Positions 24,450 to 34,607 of a stretch of 64,000 nt of DNA are shown one piece after another. Numbering within the stretch: the stretch's first letter is position 1; the number at the start of each line of letters is the position of its first letter. Source of the stretch: Paraburkholderia caledonica NBRC 102488 (GTDB taxonomy: Bacteria; Pseudomonadota; Gammaproteobacteria; Burkholderiales; Burkholderiaceae); contig NZ_BAYE01000001.1 of NCBI RefSeq assembly GCF_000685095.1, forward strand, positions 310,001 through 374,000. Reading direction: 5' to 3'. The translations under genes were made by a program, and so were the position numbers. A model generated the notes under the pieces. The model ran no database searches. It was not told the origin of the DNA and saw only the letters and a program-made list of their open reading frames with translations.

Positions 24450-24486
24450 TCGATTGCATGACCGACCCTACGGACGGCCTTTCAGA

Positions 24487-26193
24487 ATGACCCGAATCGT
24501 TACGCGCGCCTGTTCTCCCGTCGACGCTGAAATTCTCGTGCGCCACGGCCTGCATCCAGTGCTCGCGCGTCTGTATGCGGCGCGCGGTGTGTGCCTGCCG
24601 GATGAAATCGAAACCGGACTTGCGCGCCTCGTGCCGCCCGCCGCGCTGAAAGGCTGCGAAGACGCCGCTGTGCTGCTCGCCGACGCGATCGGGCAAAAGC
24701 GCCGCATGCTGGTCGTGGCCGACTACGATTGCGACGGCGCCACCGCCTGCGCGGTCGCGGTGCGCGGGCTGCGCATGTTCGGCGCCCAGATCGACTATCT
24801 GGTGCCAAACCGCTTCGAATACGGCTATGGCCTCACGCCCGAAATCGTCGCGCTGGCGGCGCGCAACGCATCGGGCAAGCCGGACCTTCTGCTTACGGTC
24901 GACAACGGCATTGCAAGCGTGGACGGCGTCGAGGCGGCCAACGCTCTTGGCATCGACGTGCTCGTGACAGATCACCACCTGCCCGGCGACCAGTTACCCG
25001 CTGCCCGCGCGATCGTCAATCCGAACCAGCCGGGCTGCGAGTTTCCCAGCAAGTGCATCGCGGGCGTCGGCGTGATGTTTTACGTGCTGCTCGCGTTGCG
25101 CGCCGAATTGCGCCGCCGCGGCGCGTTCGGCGACGACTTCCCGGAGCCGCGCCTGGATGGCCTGCTGGATCTGGTCGCGCTCGGCACCGTCGCGGACGTC
25201 GTGAAACTCGACGGCAACAACCGCGTGCTGGTCGCGCAAGGTTTGCAACGCATCCGCAAGGGCAAGATGCAGCCTGGCATCGCCGCCCTCTTTCGCGCCG
25301 CCGCGCGCGACGCCCGCAGTGCGTCGGGCTTCGACCTCGGCTTCGCGCTCGGTCCGCGGCTGAATGCGGCGGGACGGCTGTCGGATATGTCGCTCGGCAT
25401 CGAATGCCTGACGACCGACGACGTCGGCCGCGCGTGGGACCTCGCGCAACAACTCGATGCAATGAACCGCGAGCGCCGCGAAATCGAAGCGGGCATGCAG
25501 CAACAGGCGCTCGACGACCTCTCGTCGATCGACCCCGACGGCGCGGCCACCATCACGCTGTTCAATCCGGCCTGGCACCAGGGCGTGATCGGCATCGTGG
25601 CCGGACGGCTGAAAGAGAAGTTTCACCGGCCTTCGTTTACGTTCGCGCTCGCCGACGACAGCGGCCAGCTCGTCAAAGGCTCGGGTCGCTCGATCGCGGG
25701 CTTCCATCTGCGCGACGCGCTCGATCTGATTTCGAAGCGCGAGCCCGGCATGATCGTCAAATTCGGCGGCCACGCGATGGCGGCGGGCCTGACGCTCGCC
25801 GCCGCCGACGTGCCGCGCTTCACGGCCGCGTTCGAAGCGGTCGGCCGCGAGTGGCTCACCGAAGAAGCGCTCTCGCGCACCGTCGAAACCGACGGCGAAC
25901 TGGAAGACGCATACTTCACGCCGCAGTTCGTCGAAATGCTCGACGCCGCTGTCTGGGGCCAAGGTTTCCCGGCGCCGGTGTTTTCTGGCGAATTCGACGT
26001 CGCGTCGCAGGCGCTCGTGAAGGACAAGCACCTGAAGCTGCAACTGATGCGCGGCCGCCAGCGCTTCAACGCAATCTGGTTCAATCACACCGACACGCTG
26101 CCCGCACGCACGACGGTCGCGTACCGGCTTGCGAGCGACACGTGGAACGGCGTCTCGCGCGTGCAGCTGATCGTCGAGCACGCGGCGAGCTAG
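24487..26193 (+). CDS. recJ: Single-stranded-DNA-specific exonuclease RecJ
   Basis: 5'-3' single-strand DNA exonuclease in recombination and mismatch/base-excision repair. The 568 residues carry the DHH-family motifs: [29 protein letters not shown] and, further on, [11 protein letters not shown] of the DHHA1 domain, followed by a C-terminal OB-like region. The start at 24487 is chosen because MTRIVTR aligns with the family; an upstream in-frame ATG at 24454 overlaps the preceding gene region less plausibly. Confidence 0.96.
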   Translation: MTRIVTRACSPVDAEILVRHGLHPVLARLYAARGVCLPDEIETGLARLVPPAALKGCEDAAVLLADAIGQKRRMLVVADYDCDGATACAVAVRGLRMFGAQIDYLVPNRFEYGYGLTPEIVALAARNASGKPDLLLTVDNGIASVDGVEAANALGIDVLVTDHHLPGDQLPAARAIVNPNQPGCEFPSKCIAGVGVMFYVLLALRAELRRRGAFGDDFPEPRLDGLLDLVALGTVADVVKLDGNNRVLVAQGLQRIRKGKMQPGIAALFRAAARDARSASGFDLGFALGPRLNAAGRLSDMSLGIECLTTDDVGRAWDLAQQLDAMNRERREIEAGMQQQALDDLSSIDPDGAATITLFNPAWHQGVIGIVAGRLKEKFHRPSFTFALADDSGQLVKGSGRSIAGFHLRDALDLISKREPGMIVKFGGHAMAAGLTLAAADVPRFTAAFEAVGREWLTEEALSRTVETDGELEDAYFTPQFVEMLDAAVWGQGFPAPVFSGEFDVASQALVKDKHLKLQLMRGRQRFNAIWFNHTDTLPARTTVAYRLASDTWNGVSRVQLIVEHAAS

Positions 26194-26365
26194 AGCGACT
26201 CCACCGGCTTTACCGGCTTCATCGGCGCCGCTGCGCGAACCTGCCGCGGCGCCGAAAATCTCCGCAAAATCAATCCCAAACCCGCGCCGGCTCGCTCGAT
26301 CGACTCCGGCGCGCGGCGCCGATCGGCTATAATTTCCCCTTTTTACGAAGCTATAAAAGATCGAC

Positions 26366-27470
26366 ATGGAAGCGGAACGTCTCAACGCGATCGAAGCCTC
26401 TCTGGCGGACCTGCGCACGCGCGCGGCCGACCTACGGGGGTATCTTTGACTACGACGACAAAGCACTGCGTCTAATCGAAGTCAACCGGGAACTCGAAGA
26501 CCCGGACGTCTGGAACGACTCGAAACACGCCCAGGCACTCGGCCGGGAGAAGAAACTGCTCGACGACACCGTCGGCAAACTCACGTCGCTCGACAACGAC
26601 TTGCGCGACGCGCAAGACCTGTTCGACATGGCGCGTGAAGAAGGCGACGACGAAACGTTGATCGCCTGCGAAACGGACGCACAAGCGCTCGAACAGCGCG
26701 TCGCCGACATGGAATTTCGCCGCATGTTCGCGAATCCGGCCGACCCGAACAACGCGTTCCTGGATATCCAGGCCGGCGCGGGCGGCACCGAGGCGTGCGA
26801 CTGGGCGTCCATGCTGCTGCGTCAGTACCTGCGCTACTGCGAACGCAAGGGCTTCAAGACCGAAGTACTGGAGCAGACCGACGGCGATGTCGCAGGCATC
26901 AAGAACGCCACGATCAAGATCGAAGGCGAATATGCTTACGGCTTTCTGCGCACCGAAACCGGTGTGCACCGCCTCGTGCGCAAGTCGCCGTTCGACTCGT
27001 CGGGCGGACGTCATACGTCGTTTTCTTCGGTGTTCGTGTATCCGGAAGTCGACGATTCGATCGAGGTGGACATCAACCCGGCCGATCTGCGGATCGACAC
27101 GTACCGCGCGTCCGGTGCGGGCGGTCAGCACATCAACAAGACCGACTCCGCGGTGCGTATCACGCACATGCCGTCGGGCATCGTCGTGCAGTGCCAGAAC
27201 GATCGCTCGCAGCACCGCAACCGCGCTGAAGCGATGGCCATGCTGAAATCGCGTCTGTACGAAGCGGAAATCCGTAAGCGTCAGGCCGAGCAGGACAAGC
27301 TCGAAGCGGGCAAGACGGACGTGGGTTGGGGTCACCAGATCCGCTCATACGTGCTGGACAACAGCCGTATCAAGGACCTTCGCACCAACGTCGAAATCAG
27401 CAATACGAAGAGCGTGCTCGACGGCGATCTCGATCCGTTCATCAGCGCGAGCCTGAAACAGGGCGTCTGA
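26366..27470 (+). CDS. prfB: Peptide chain release factor 2 with programmed +1 frameshift
   Basis: Release factor for UGA/UAA stop codons. Frame 1 runs from ATG 26366 through codon 27 (CTT, 26444-26446) and meets an in-frame TGA at 26447. Skipping the T at 26447 continues in the frame that reads [12 protein letters not shown] and ends at 27470. The product (join 26366..26446, 26448..27470) is 367 residues. It shows the stop-codon-recognition tripeptide SPF in [11 protein letters not shown] and the hydrolysis motif [15 protein letters not shown]. The frameshift autoregulates RF2 level. lysS follows by 129 bp. Confidence 0.97.
26437..26450 (+). promoter_or_regulatory. prfB: prfB programmed +1 frameshift site
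   Basis: GGGGGTATCTTTGAC ends at 26450. It contains the internal Shine-Dalgarno-like G-run, the slippery CTT codon and the TGA stop followed by C (a poor termination context), the same elements as in E. coli prfB. Confidence 0.95.
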
Positions 27471-27599
27471 GTACGACCGGCGCGGCATGCAACGCCGCGC
27501 CGTATCTTTTTACCGCCTGAGGTCTGTCACCAACTGGCTGTCCGCAAGCCGGCCACCGATTGCGGACCACCGATTGTGGACCACGAATACCAAACCATC

Positions 27600-29171
27600 A
27601 TGAACGAACCGATCCAGCCTAACGCGGCCCAGCCTGATGCGGCCCAGCCTGATGCGGCGCAGCCGAGCGTCGTGCCCGAGATGGACGACAACAAGATCAT
27701 CGCCGAGCGCCGTGAAAAGCTGCGCGAGGTGCGTGAGCAAGGTGTCGCCTATCCGAACGATTTCCGTCCCACGCATCATGCGGAAGATCTGCAATCGCAG
27801 TTCGAGCACACCGACAAGGAAGCGCTCGAGGCAAACCCGCTCGAAGTCGCGATTGCCGGCCGCATGATGCTCAAGCGTGTGATGGGCAAGGCAAGCTTTG
27901 CGACCGTGCGCGACGGCTCGGGGCAGATCCAGTTCTTCATCACGCCGGCCGACGTCGGTCAGCAAACGTACGACGCCTTCAAGAAGTGGGACATGGGCGA
28001 CATCGTCGCGGCGCGCGGCGTGCTGTTTCGCACGAACAAGGGCGAGCTTTCCGTGCGCTGTACGGAACTGCGCCTGCTGTCGAAGTCGCTGCGTCCGCTG
28101 CCGGACAAGTTCCACGGCTTGTCGGACCAGGAGATGAAGTATCGCCAGCGCTACGTCGATCTGATCGTCACGCCGGAAACGCGCAAGACGTTCGTCGCGC
28201 GTACGAAGGCGATCTCGTCTATCCGCAAATTCATGGCCGACGCCGACTTCATGGAAGTCGAAACGCCAATGCTGCACCCCATTCCCGGCGGTGCGGCGGC
28301 CAAGCCGTTCACCACGCACCACAACGCGCTCGACATGCAGATGTTCCTGCGCATCGCGCCTGAGCTGTATCTGAAGCGGCTGGTGGTGGGCGGCTTCGAG
28401 CGCGTGTTCGAGATCAACCGTAACTTCCGCAATGAGGGCGTCTCCGTGCGCCACAACCCGGAATTTACGATGATCGAGTTCTACGCGGCGTACACCGATT
28501 ACAAGTGGGTGATGGATTTCACCGAGCAGTTGATCCGCCAGGCCGCGATCGACGCATTGGGCACGGCGACGATCACGTATCAAGGGCGCGAACTCGATCT
28601 GGCGAAGCCGTTCCATCGTTTGACGATCACTCAGGCTATCCAGAAGTACGCACCGCAATACACGAACGAGCAGCTAGCCGACAGCGCGTTCCTTCGCACG
28701 GAACTGAAGAAGTTCGGCGTGGACGCGTCGCAGCCGCAGTTCCTGAATGCGGGCGTGGGCTCGCTGCAACTCGCGCTGTTCGAAGAGACCGCCGAGTCGC
28801 AACTGTGGGAGCCGACGTACATCATCGACTATCCGATCGAGGTGTCGCCGCTCGCGCGCGCATCGGACAAGGTGGAAGGCATCACCGAGCGTTTCGAGCT
28901 GTTCATTACCGGTCGCGAAATCGCCAATGGCTTTTCGGAGTTGAACGATCCGGAAGATCAGGCGGCGCGCTTCAAGAAGCAGGTCGACCAGAAAGACGCC
29001 GGCGACGAAGAAGCCATGTTCTACGACGCCGACTATATCCGCGCGCTCGAATATGGCATGCCGCCAGCAGGTGGCTGCGGTATCGGCATTGACCGTCTGG
29101 TCATGATGCTCACCGACAGCCCGAGCATCCGCGACGTGATTCTGTTCCCGCATCTGCGTCGCGAAGACTAA
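27600..29171 (+). CDS. lysS: Lysyl-tRNA synthetase, class II
   Basis: Charges tRNA-Lys. The 523 residues comprise an OB-fold anticodon-binding domain (about 60-180) and the class II catalytic domain with motif 2 ([21 protein letters not shown]) and motif 3 ([14 protein letters not shown]) near the C-terminus. The start at 27600 gives MNEPIQPN; a short repeated N-terminal stretch (AAQPD units, residues 8-20) is outside the conserved core. It probably shares a transcript with prfB. A terminator follows immediately. Confidence 0.97.
   Translation: MNEPIQPNAAQPDAAQPDAAQPSVVPEMDDNKIIAERREKLREVREQGVAYPNDFRPTHHAEDLQSQFEHTDKEALEANPLEVAIAGRMMLKRVMGKASFATVRDGSGQIQFFITPADVGQQTYDAFKKWDMGDIVAARGVLFRTNKGELSVRCTELRLLSKSLRPLPDKFHGLSDQEMKYRQRYVDLIVTPETRKTFVARTKAISSIRKFMADADFMEVETPMLHPIPGGAAAKPFTTHHNALDMQMFLRIAPELYLKRLVVGGFERVFEINRNFRNEGVSVRHNPEFTMIEFYAAYTDYKWVMDFTEQLIRQAAIDALGTATITYQGRELDLAKPFHRLTITQAIQKYAPQYTNEQLADSAFLRTELKKFGVDASQPQFLNAGVGSLQLALFEETAESQLWEPTYIIDYPIEVSPLARASDKVEGITERFELFITGREIANGFSELNDPEDQAARFKKQVDQKDAGDEEAMFYDADYIRALEYGMPPAGGCGIGIDRLVMMLTDSPSIRDVILFPHLRRED
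27618..27665 (+). repeat. 15-bp tandem repeat in the lysS 5' coding region
   Basis: Three copies of a unit GCGGCCCAGCCTGAT (with small changes in the first and last copies) encode repeated AAQPD. Such in-frame repeats can vary in number between strains. Confidence 0.75.
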
Positions 29172-29192
29172 GCACTGCGCGATTTGCTTTGA

Positions 29193-29226
29193 AAACGCCC
29201 GGCTCCGATGCCGGGCGTTTTGTTTT
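29193..29226 (+). terminator. Intrinsic terminator after lysS
   Basis: AAACGCCCGGC (29193-29203) pairs exactly with GCCGGGCGTTT (29210-29220), loop TCCGAT, then TTGTTTT. It lies 21 bp after the lysS stop. Confidence 0.9.
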
Positions 29227-29409
29227 GTGCGGAGGCGCAAGGCACTGGCTGAGGCCTTCGGGCGTGTAACCATTGGTAAAAGCGCCCTTGGGGGTACGTA
29301 GACGAAAGCGCGATTTTCGTCAAATCGTTACAATTGGAAACGTCAGGTGGATCGATTTCGCGGAGACTTGGTCTCATTACAAGTCACTCTGCCAAAGACG
29401 GAGGCGAAA

Positions 29410-30174
29410 ATGGAAAGACCCAACACGCAACCTGCGACACCAGTGGCGCAGAACCCAGCACCGCCGACGTCCCAGCGGCGGCTCCATCCGCTCATCGCGA
29501 CCGCTGCGGGCGCTGTGATTATTGCGAGCCTCGTGGCGACAGCAGCGATGACGGGCATGTTCCCCAAGGCGTCCAGCACCGGCGAGCCCACCAGCCAGAC
29601 GCAAGCGGCGCAAGTGCTGCCACAAAGCGGCCAGCCAGCTGTGGTCGATTCGGCGGCACCGGCCAACCCGTCGGCGCAGCAGAGTTCCGGTCAGATCGCG
29701 CAGCAGGCCGCGCCGCAGCAACCCGTACCGCAGCCGCAGCGCGCGCCGGCACCTGCTCCCGCGCAGCAACAGTACGCGCAACAGCAACAGGCACAGCCCG
29801 CGCCGCAATATGCTCAGCAGCAGCCGACGCAACCGGCCTATTGCGCGAGTTGCGGCACGGTCGTAGCAATTTCCGAAGCGCGTCAGGAAGGTCATGGAAC
29901 CGGCATTGGTGCGGTCGGCGGCGCGGTGGCGGGCGGCGTGGTCGGCAATCAGTTCGGCAGTGGCAACGGGCGCACCGCAATGACACTGCTCGGCGCCCTC
30001 GGCGGCGGCCTTGCAGGCAATTCAGTCGAAAAACATATCCGCAGCACGACGTCCTATTCGGTGCGGGTGCGAATGGAAAACGGCAAGACGCGCTACTTCA
30101 CGTATCACGAAGCGCCGCCGTTCCAGCAAGGACAGCGCGTTCGCGTGCAGAACGGCACGCTCGTGGCGGACTGA
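29410..30174 (+). CDS. Glycine-zipper 2TM-domain envelope protein (SlyB-like)
   Basis: A 254-residue protein starting MERPNTQP, with a good ribosome binding site (GGAGGCG) before ATG 29410. There is one N-terminal membrane helix (about 26-49), then a long Gln/Pro/Ala-rich linker, then CASCGTVVAISEARQEG and a glycine zipper GTGIGAVGGAVAGGVVGNQFG, the 2TM/Rick_17kDa-type signature seen in SlyB and related outer-membrane-associated proteins. The C-terminal ~60 residues look like a small beta domain. It has its own promoter region after the lysS terminator and a strong terminator behind it. Confidence 0.83.
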   Translation: MERPNTQPATPVAQNPAPPTSQRRLHPLIATAAGAVIIASLVATAAMTGMFPKASSTGEPTSQTQAAQVLPQSGQPAVVDSAAPANPSAQQSSGQIAQQAAPQQPVPQPQRAPAPAPAQQQYAQQQQAQPAPQYAQQQPTQPAYCASCGTVVAISEARQEGHGTGIGAVGGAVAGGVVGNQFGSGNGRTAMTLLGALGGGLAGNSVEKHIRSTTSYSVRVRMENGKTRYFTYHEAPPFQQGQRVRVQNGTLVAD

Positions 30175-30200
30175 CGCTGCGCATCTGATCTGGCGTGCAT

Positions 30201-30236
30201 AAAAAAGGCGATTCCAGTGGAATCGCCTTTGTCTTT
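30201..30236. terminator. Bidirectional intrinsic terminator
   Basis: AAAGGCGATTCC (30204-30215) pairs with GGAATCGCCTTT (30219-30230); an A-run precedes and a T-rich stretch follows. It separates the plus-strand glycine-zipper gene from the convergent Isc cluster end (iscX stop at 30272). Confidence 0.85.
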
Positions 30237-30271
30237 ACCGCAGCCGCATCAGCGCAAGCCGCTTCGCAAAC

Positions 30272-30469
30272 TCAGTAATCCGCGTCTTCAATCCATGCAG
30301 CCTGGATCGCTTCGAGGATCTTTTCGTTCGACCGGTTAGGATCGTCGTCGAATCCTTCCAGTTCGGTGACCCAGCGGTGCAGGTCGGTGAAGCGCACTTG
30401 CTGCGGATCGACGTCCTGATGCTTGTCGGTCAGGGCCATCGCGATGTCTTGCGTATCGGTCCACTTCAT
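30272..30469 (-). CDS. iscX: Fe-S assembly protein IscX
   Basis: A 65-residue acidic protein starting MKWTDTQDIAMAL and ending EAIQAAWIEDADY, the full-length IscX (YfhJ) pattern with the conserved DxxxVRFTDLHRWV region. It binds IscS and modulates iron-dependent cluster assembly. It is the last gene of the Isc cluster, 15 bp after fdx. Confidence 0.96.
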   Translation of the reverse strand: MKWTDTQDIAMALTDKHQDVDPQQVRFTDLHRWVTELEGFDDDPNRSNEKILEAIQAAWIEDADY

Positions 30470-30484
30470 GGCTGCGTCCTCCTG

Positions 30485-30826
30485 TTAGTGATTTTCCTTC
30501 GCGTGATTGATCGAGTAACGCGGGATTTCGACGACCAGGTCCTGCTCGGCCGGCACAATCGCCTGGCACGACAGACGCGAAGCCGGCTCGAGCCCCCACG
30601 CCTTGTCCAACAGATCGTCCTCGTCTTCCTCGGACGGCGTCAAGGCGGCGAAACCCTCACGCACGATCACGTGACAGGTCGTGCACGCGCAAGACTTCTC
30701 GCAGGCATGCTCGATTTCGATTCCGTTATCGAGCAGGTTGTCGCAAATGCTCTTGCCGGGCACGGCTTCGATCACCGCGCCTTCCGGGCACAGTTCGACG
30801 TGAGGCAGCACAACGATTTGAGGCAT
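30485..30826 (-). CDS. fdx: ISC-system [2Fe-2S] ferredoxin
   Basis: A 113-residue adrenodoxin-type ferredoxin. The cluster ligands are visible as CEKSCACTTCHV (C-x5-C-x2-C) with a fourth Cys later in SRLSCQAIV. It supplies electrons to IscU/IscS during cluster assembly. It sits between hscA and iscX, as in E. coli. A 177-bp gap separates it from hscA, longer than elsewhere in the cluster. Confidence 0.97.
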   Translation of the reverse strand: MPQIVVLPHVELCPEGAVIEAVPGKSICDNLLDNGIEIEHACEKSCACTTCHVIVREGFAALTPSEEDEDDLLDKAWGLEPASRLSCQAIVPAEQDLVVEIPRYSINHAKENH

Positions 30827-30934
30827 ACATTTTCCGTTTGGGTCCGAGGCGCGGCCTCAACCAGGTCCGCGCCATTTTACTGGCGACACGCGAAGTTTTT
30901 AAGTCCGCGCGACGCGCTTCAGTTCTTGCGGCGA

Positions 30935-30968
30935 CGCCGCTTGCCGACTCTTACCGCCGCTTGCCGAC
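30935..30968 (-). repeat. 14-bp direct repeat in the hscA-fdx gap
   Basis: CGCCGCTTGCCGAC occurs at 30935-30948 and again at 30955-30968. The gap between hscA and fdx shows no gene; the repeat may only be a local duplication. Confidence 0.6.
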
Positions 30969-31003
30969 GGTTGCCGGCGCTTTCAAAGCAACCGGCGCGA
31001 GCT

Positions 31004-32875
31004 TCAGATCTCGTCGAGCTTGCGGCCGGCCAGCGCGCGACGAATGCCCTTGTTCATGCGGCGGGCAGCGAATTCATCGGTGCCCTCGGCGAGTTTTTTG
31101 GTCGCTGCTTCGATCGCGTCCACGTCGTCGCTCCCGGCGACATTGCGCAAGCCGGTCAGCAGCGCGTCGAGTTCCGCTCGCTCGCTGTCGTCGAGCAGTT
31201 CGGCGTCGGCGGCGAGCGCCGCGTCGGTCGCTTCGACGAGACGCCGCGCTTCGACCTGCGCCTCACGCAGCGCGCGGGCGCGCATGTCGACTTCAGCGGT
31301 GGAAAAGCTGTCTTCGAGCATTCTGGCGATGTCGTTGTCGGCAAGACCATAGGACGGCTTCACGACCACCGACGCCTCCACGCCCGAGCCCAGTTCGCGT
31401 GCAAACACGGACAACAGGCCGTCCGCGTCCACCTGATAGGTCACGCGGATGCGCGCCGCGCCGGCCGCCATCGGCGGAATGCCGCGCAGCTCGAAACGCG
31501 CGAGCGAGCGGCAGTCGCTGACGAGCTCGCGCTCGCCTTGCACGACGTGGATCGCCATTGCCGTCTGGCCGTCCTTGAACGTGGTGAAATCCTGCGCGCG
31601 CGCGACCGGAATCGTCGAATTACGCGGGATGATCTTCTCGGTCAGACCGCCCATTGTCTCGACGCCGAGCGACAGCGGAATCACGTCGAGCAACAGCCAG
31701 TCGTCGCCGTCCGCGCCGCGGTTGCCGGCGAGCAGGTCAGCCTGGATTGCGGCACCCAGCGCGACGACCTGGTCGGGATCGAGATTGGTGAGCGGCGGCT
31801 GGCCGAAGAACGATTCGACCGCCCGGCGAATCACCGGCATGCGCGTCGCACCGCCCACCAGGACGACGCCCTTGATCTCTTTGGTCGTGACTTTGGCGTC
31901 GCGCAACGCTTTTTTCGTCGGGCCGAGCGTGCGTTGCACGAGCGCCTGAGTGATGGCCTCGAAAGTGGCCTCGTCGATCGTCAGATCGATCCTGGTGCCG
32001 CTGGAAAGCGCCACGGCGAGGGTTGCCTCAGGCGCGTCCGACAACGCCTCCTTGGCCGTGCGCACGCTGTCGAGCAGCAGCCGCACGTCTTCGGGCGCGA
32101 GCGCTTTCGGCGCGATACCGGCCTGCTCGAGTACATGGCGATACAGCGCGTGGTCGAAATCGTCGCCGCCGAGCGCCGAGTCGCCGCCCGCCGCGAGCAC
32201 TTCGAATACGCCTTTCGTGAGTTTGAGAATCGACAGGTCGAAGGTGCCGCCGCCGAGATCGTAGACGGCGTACAAGCCTTCCGAGCCGTTGTCGAGGCCG
32301 TAGGCAATCGCGGCCGCGGTCGGCTCATTCAATAGGCGCAGCACGTTCAGGCCCGCCAGACGCGCGGCGTCCTTGGTCGCCTGGCGCTGGGCTTCGTCGA
32401 AGTAAGCGGGTACCGTGATCACTGCGCCGACCAGCTCGTCGCCAAGCGTGTCTTCGGCGCGCTGGCGCAGCGTCGCGAGAATCTCCGCCGATACCTCGAC
32501 CGGGCTCTTCACACCGTCGACGGTACGGATCTGCACCATGCCGGGCGCGTCGATGAAATCGTAGGGCGCGTTTTCGGCACCCTCCACTTCCGCCTTGCCG
32601 CGTCCCATGAAACGCTTGACGGAGACGATCGTGTTCCGCGGATCGGTCGCCGCCTCGGCCTTGGCCGCGCGGCCGATGCGGCGGCCGCCCTTTTCCAGGT
32701 AGCGCACGACCGAGGGCAGCAGCACGTGGCCGTCTTCGTCGGGCAGCACGTCGGGCACACCGCTGCGCACGGCGGCGACGAGAGAATTGGTCGTGCCGAG
32801 GTCGATACCGACCGCCAGACGCCGCTGATGAGGCGCCGGCGCCATGCCGGGTTCGGAGATTTGCAGTAAGGCCAT
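31004..32875 (-). CDS. hscA: Fe-S cluster chaperone HscA (Hsp70 type)
   Basis: A specialised Hsp70 that works with HscB to release clusters from IscU. The 623 residues begin with a short leader and then [15 protein letters not shown] (phosphate-1 motif); [12 protein letters not shown] and [11 protein letters not shown] mark the other actin-fold ATPase motifs. The substrate-binding domain follows from about 390. ATG 32875 is the natural start. hscB ends 104 bp upstream. Confidence 0.97.
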   Translation of the reverse strand: MALLQISEPGMAPAPHQRRLAVGIDLGTTNSLVAAVRSGVPDVLPDEDGHVLLPSVVRYLEKGGRRIGRAAKAEAATDPRNTIVSVKRFMGRGKAEVEGAENAPYDFIDAPGMVQIRTVDGVKSPVEVSAEILATLRQRAEDTLGDELVGAVITVPAYFDEAQRQATKDAARLAGLNVLRLLNEPTAAAIAYGLDNGSEGLYAVYDLGGGTFDLSILKLTKGVFEVLAAGGDSALGGDDFDHALYRHVLEQAGIAPKALAPEDVRLLLDSVRTAKEALSDAPEATLAVALSSGTRIDLTIDEATFEAITQALVQRTLGPTKKALRDAKVTTKEIKGVVLVGGATRMPVIRRAVESFFGQPPLTNLDPDQVVALGAAIQADLLAGNRGADGDDWLLLDVIPLSLGVETMGGLTEKIIPRNSTIPVARAQDFTTFKDGQTAMAIHVVQGERELVSDCRSLARFELRGIPPMAAGAARIRVTYQVDADGLLSVFARELGSGVEASVVVKPSYGLADNDIARMLEDSFSTAEVDMRARALREAQVEARRLVEATDAALAADAELLDDSERAELDALLTGLRNVAGSDDVDAIEAATKKLAEGTDEFAARRMNKGIRRALAGRKLDEI

Positions 32876-32979
32876 CTGGATCTTCTCGGAGCCGTCAGAC
32901 TCCGTCCTGAAATTGCGTTGCTGGATGTAATGCCAATGCCGCTTTGCATCGCTGCGAGGCGACGCTGCAAACGAGCCGC

Positions 32980-33519
32980 CTAGTCCTCGAGCCGCTCGAT
33001 CTGCGTGCCGATTTCCGCGGCCACGCGTTCGATAAACATCAACTGCCGCACCGCTTCGCCCGCCGCCTGATTCACGCCGCTGTCGAGCAATGCGCCGAGC
33101 TTCTCGAAACGGATGCGCTCTTCGTCGCGCAATTGCGTGAGCAACGCGTCGAGCGCGTCGACGTTCTTTGCGGCGGCGGCGTCTTCAATGCCTTCGCGCC
33201 ACTCCATCTGCTGCATCAGAAACGCCGGCTCCATGGCGGTGTTGTCGTGCGCGCCGACGTCGATGCCCCGCAGATGCAACAGGTAGGTCGCGCGCTTTAA
33301 CGGATCGCGAAGCGTTTGATACGCCTCGTTCGTGCGCGTGGCCCATTGCATCGCGATGCGCTTCTGTGCGTCGCCGGCCGCCGCGAAGCGGTCCGGATGC
33401 ACTTGCGCCTGCACCGTGCGATACGCGTGATCGAGCGCAGCCGGATCGAGCGCGAATTGCGCAGGAAGACCAAACAGGTCGAAGTGGCTATCGTTCAGCG
33501 AGACGTTCAGCGAAACCAT
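32980..33519 (-). CDS. hscB: Fe-S cluster co-chaperone HscB (J-domain)
   Basis: A 179-residue J-protein. The N-terminal J-domain contains the HPD tripeptide ([12 protein letters not shown], near 41) and the C-terminal three-helix domain binds IscU. It stimulates HscA ATPase. It is separated from iscA by about 150 bp that contain a terminator-like hairpin, so its expression may be lower than that of iscRSUA. Confidence 0.96.
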   Translation of the reverse strand: MVSLNVSLNDSHFDLFGLPAQFALDPAALDHAYRTVQAQVHPDRFAAAGDAQKRIAMQWATRTNEAYQTLRDPLKRATYLLHLRGIDVGAHDNTAMEPAFLMQQMEWREGIEDAAAAKNVDALDALLTQLRDEERIRFEKLGALLDSGVNQAAGEAVRQLMFIERVAAEIGTQIERLED

Positions 33520-33615
33520 CGGATCAAAAAATTCCGTCGAGAAAAGTGCATTGGAGCGGAGATCGGGCGCATAGCCGGCTCAACCGGGCTGCCTCACGCG
33601 AAATCGCGGAGCAAA

Positions 33616-33641
33616 CTAAAAAGGCGGCCCGCGCCGCCTTT
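33616..33641 (-). terminator. Terminator-like hairpin between iscA and hscB
   Basis: Read on the minus strand, AAAGGCGG and CCGCCTTT form an 8-bp stem (33634-33641 / 33620-33627) followed by TTTAGTTT. It lies 28 bp after the iscA stop and could end or attenuate the iscR-iscS-iscU-iscA transcript before hscB. Confidence 0.7.
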
Positions 33642-33668
33642 GGTCCGCTGCACGCGGAAGTTTTCGAG

Positions 33669-33992
33669 TTACACGCGGAACGACTCGCCGCAGCCGCACT
33701 CGTCTTTCACATTCGGGTTATTGAACTTGAAGCCTTCGTTCAGCCCTTCGCGCGCAAAATCGAGTTCGGTTCCGTCGATATATGCAAGGCTTTTCGGGTC
33801 GACAATGATCTTCACGCCGTTGCACTCGAACACCTCGTCTTCGGGCGCGAGTTCGTCCACATACTCGAGCTTGTAAGCCAAGCCGGAGCAACCGGTGGTG
33901 CGCACGCCGAGACGCAGGCCCACGCCTTTACCGCGACGGGTCAAATACTTCTGGACGTGCTGTGCTGCCTTCTGGGTCAACGTAATTGCCAT
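33669..33992 (-). CDS. iscA: A-type Fe-S carrier protein IscA
   Basis: A 107-residue A-type carrier that accepts and delivers Fe-S clusters. The three conserved cysteines are visible in TTGCSGLAY and DECGCGESF at the C-terminus. The start at 33992 ([13 protein letters not shown]) matches the family; four codons upstream form an unlikely extension. It lies 130 bp downstream of iscU in the order iscR-S-U-A. Confidence 0.97.
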   Translation of the reverse strand: MAITLTQKAAQHVQKYLTRRGKGVGLRLGVRTTGCSGLAYKLEYVDELAPEDEVFECNGVKIIVDPKSLAYIDGTELDFAREGLNEGFKFNNPNVKDECGCGESFRV

Positions 33993-34122
33993 AGCGTTTC
34001 TCATTGCGCGGTGCGTGCCGACGCACCGCTACCCTGCCTGCATCAAATGTCGCTCATGCCTGACGGCGCGTGTCGTCGCGCCGCCCGCTTCCTGTTACCC
34101 GGTCGTTCCCGAACCAGAAGCA

Positions 34123-34536
34123 TCAAGCGTGTTGCTTGTCGCTTTCTTCGACCGCTGCGCCGTGACGTTGCTTGTAGTCGGCGACCGCAGCCTTGATCGC
34201 GTCTTCCGCGAGAATCGAGCAGTGGATCTTTACCGGCGGCAACGCGAGTTCTTCCGCGATCTGCGTGTTCTTGATCGACATAGCCTGATCGAGCGTCTTG
34301 CCCTTCACCCATTCGGTGACGAGCGAACTCGATGCGATCGCCGAACCGCAGCCGTACGTCTTGAACTTCGCGTCTTCGATGATGCCGTCCGCGCCCACGC
34401 GGATCTGCAGCTTCATCACGTCGCCGCAAGCAGGCGCGCCGACCATGCCGGTGCCGACTGCGTCGTCGTCCTTCGCAAACGAGCCGACGTTGCGCGGGTT
34501 TTCGTAGTGATCCAGAACCTTGTCGCTATAAGCCAT
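34123..34536 (-). CDS. iscU: Fe-S cluster scaffold IscU
   Basis: Scaffold on which IscS builds clusters. The 137 residues contain all three ligand cysteines and the key Asp: APACGDV, TYGCGSA and KIHCSIL, plus LPPVK just before the third Cys, the site recognised by HscA. The C-terminus is about nine residues longer than in E. coli. It is 71 bp downstream of iscS. Confidence 0.98.
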   Translation of the reverse strand: MAYSDKVLDHYENPRNVGSFAKDDDAVGTGMVGAPACGDVMKLQIRVGADGIIEDAKFKTYGCGSAIASSSLVTEWVKGKTLDQAMSIKNTQIAEELALPPVKIHCSILAEDAIKAAVADYKQRHGAAVEESDKQHA

Positions 34537-34607
34537 GATTACACTCCTTAATTCGTTTCAATCTGCCAATCGGATAACAGCGCGATCAATTTCGACCAGC
34601 CGGCGCG

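Noticed and set aside
26328-26333. TATAAT upstream of prfB as a promoter
   Set aside because: A good -10 box, but no acceptable -35 was found at 16-18 bp, so I did not list it as a separate promoter.
30377-32335. 652-residue plus-strand frame across fdx and hscA
   Set aside because: It runs opposite to clear fdx and hscA genes and crosses their boundary. No conserved motif.
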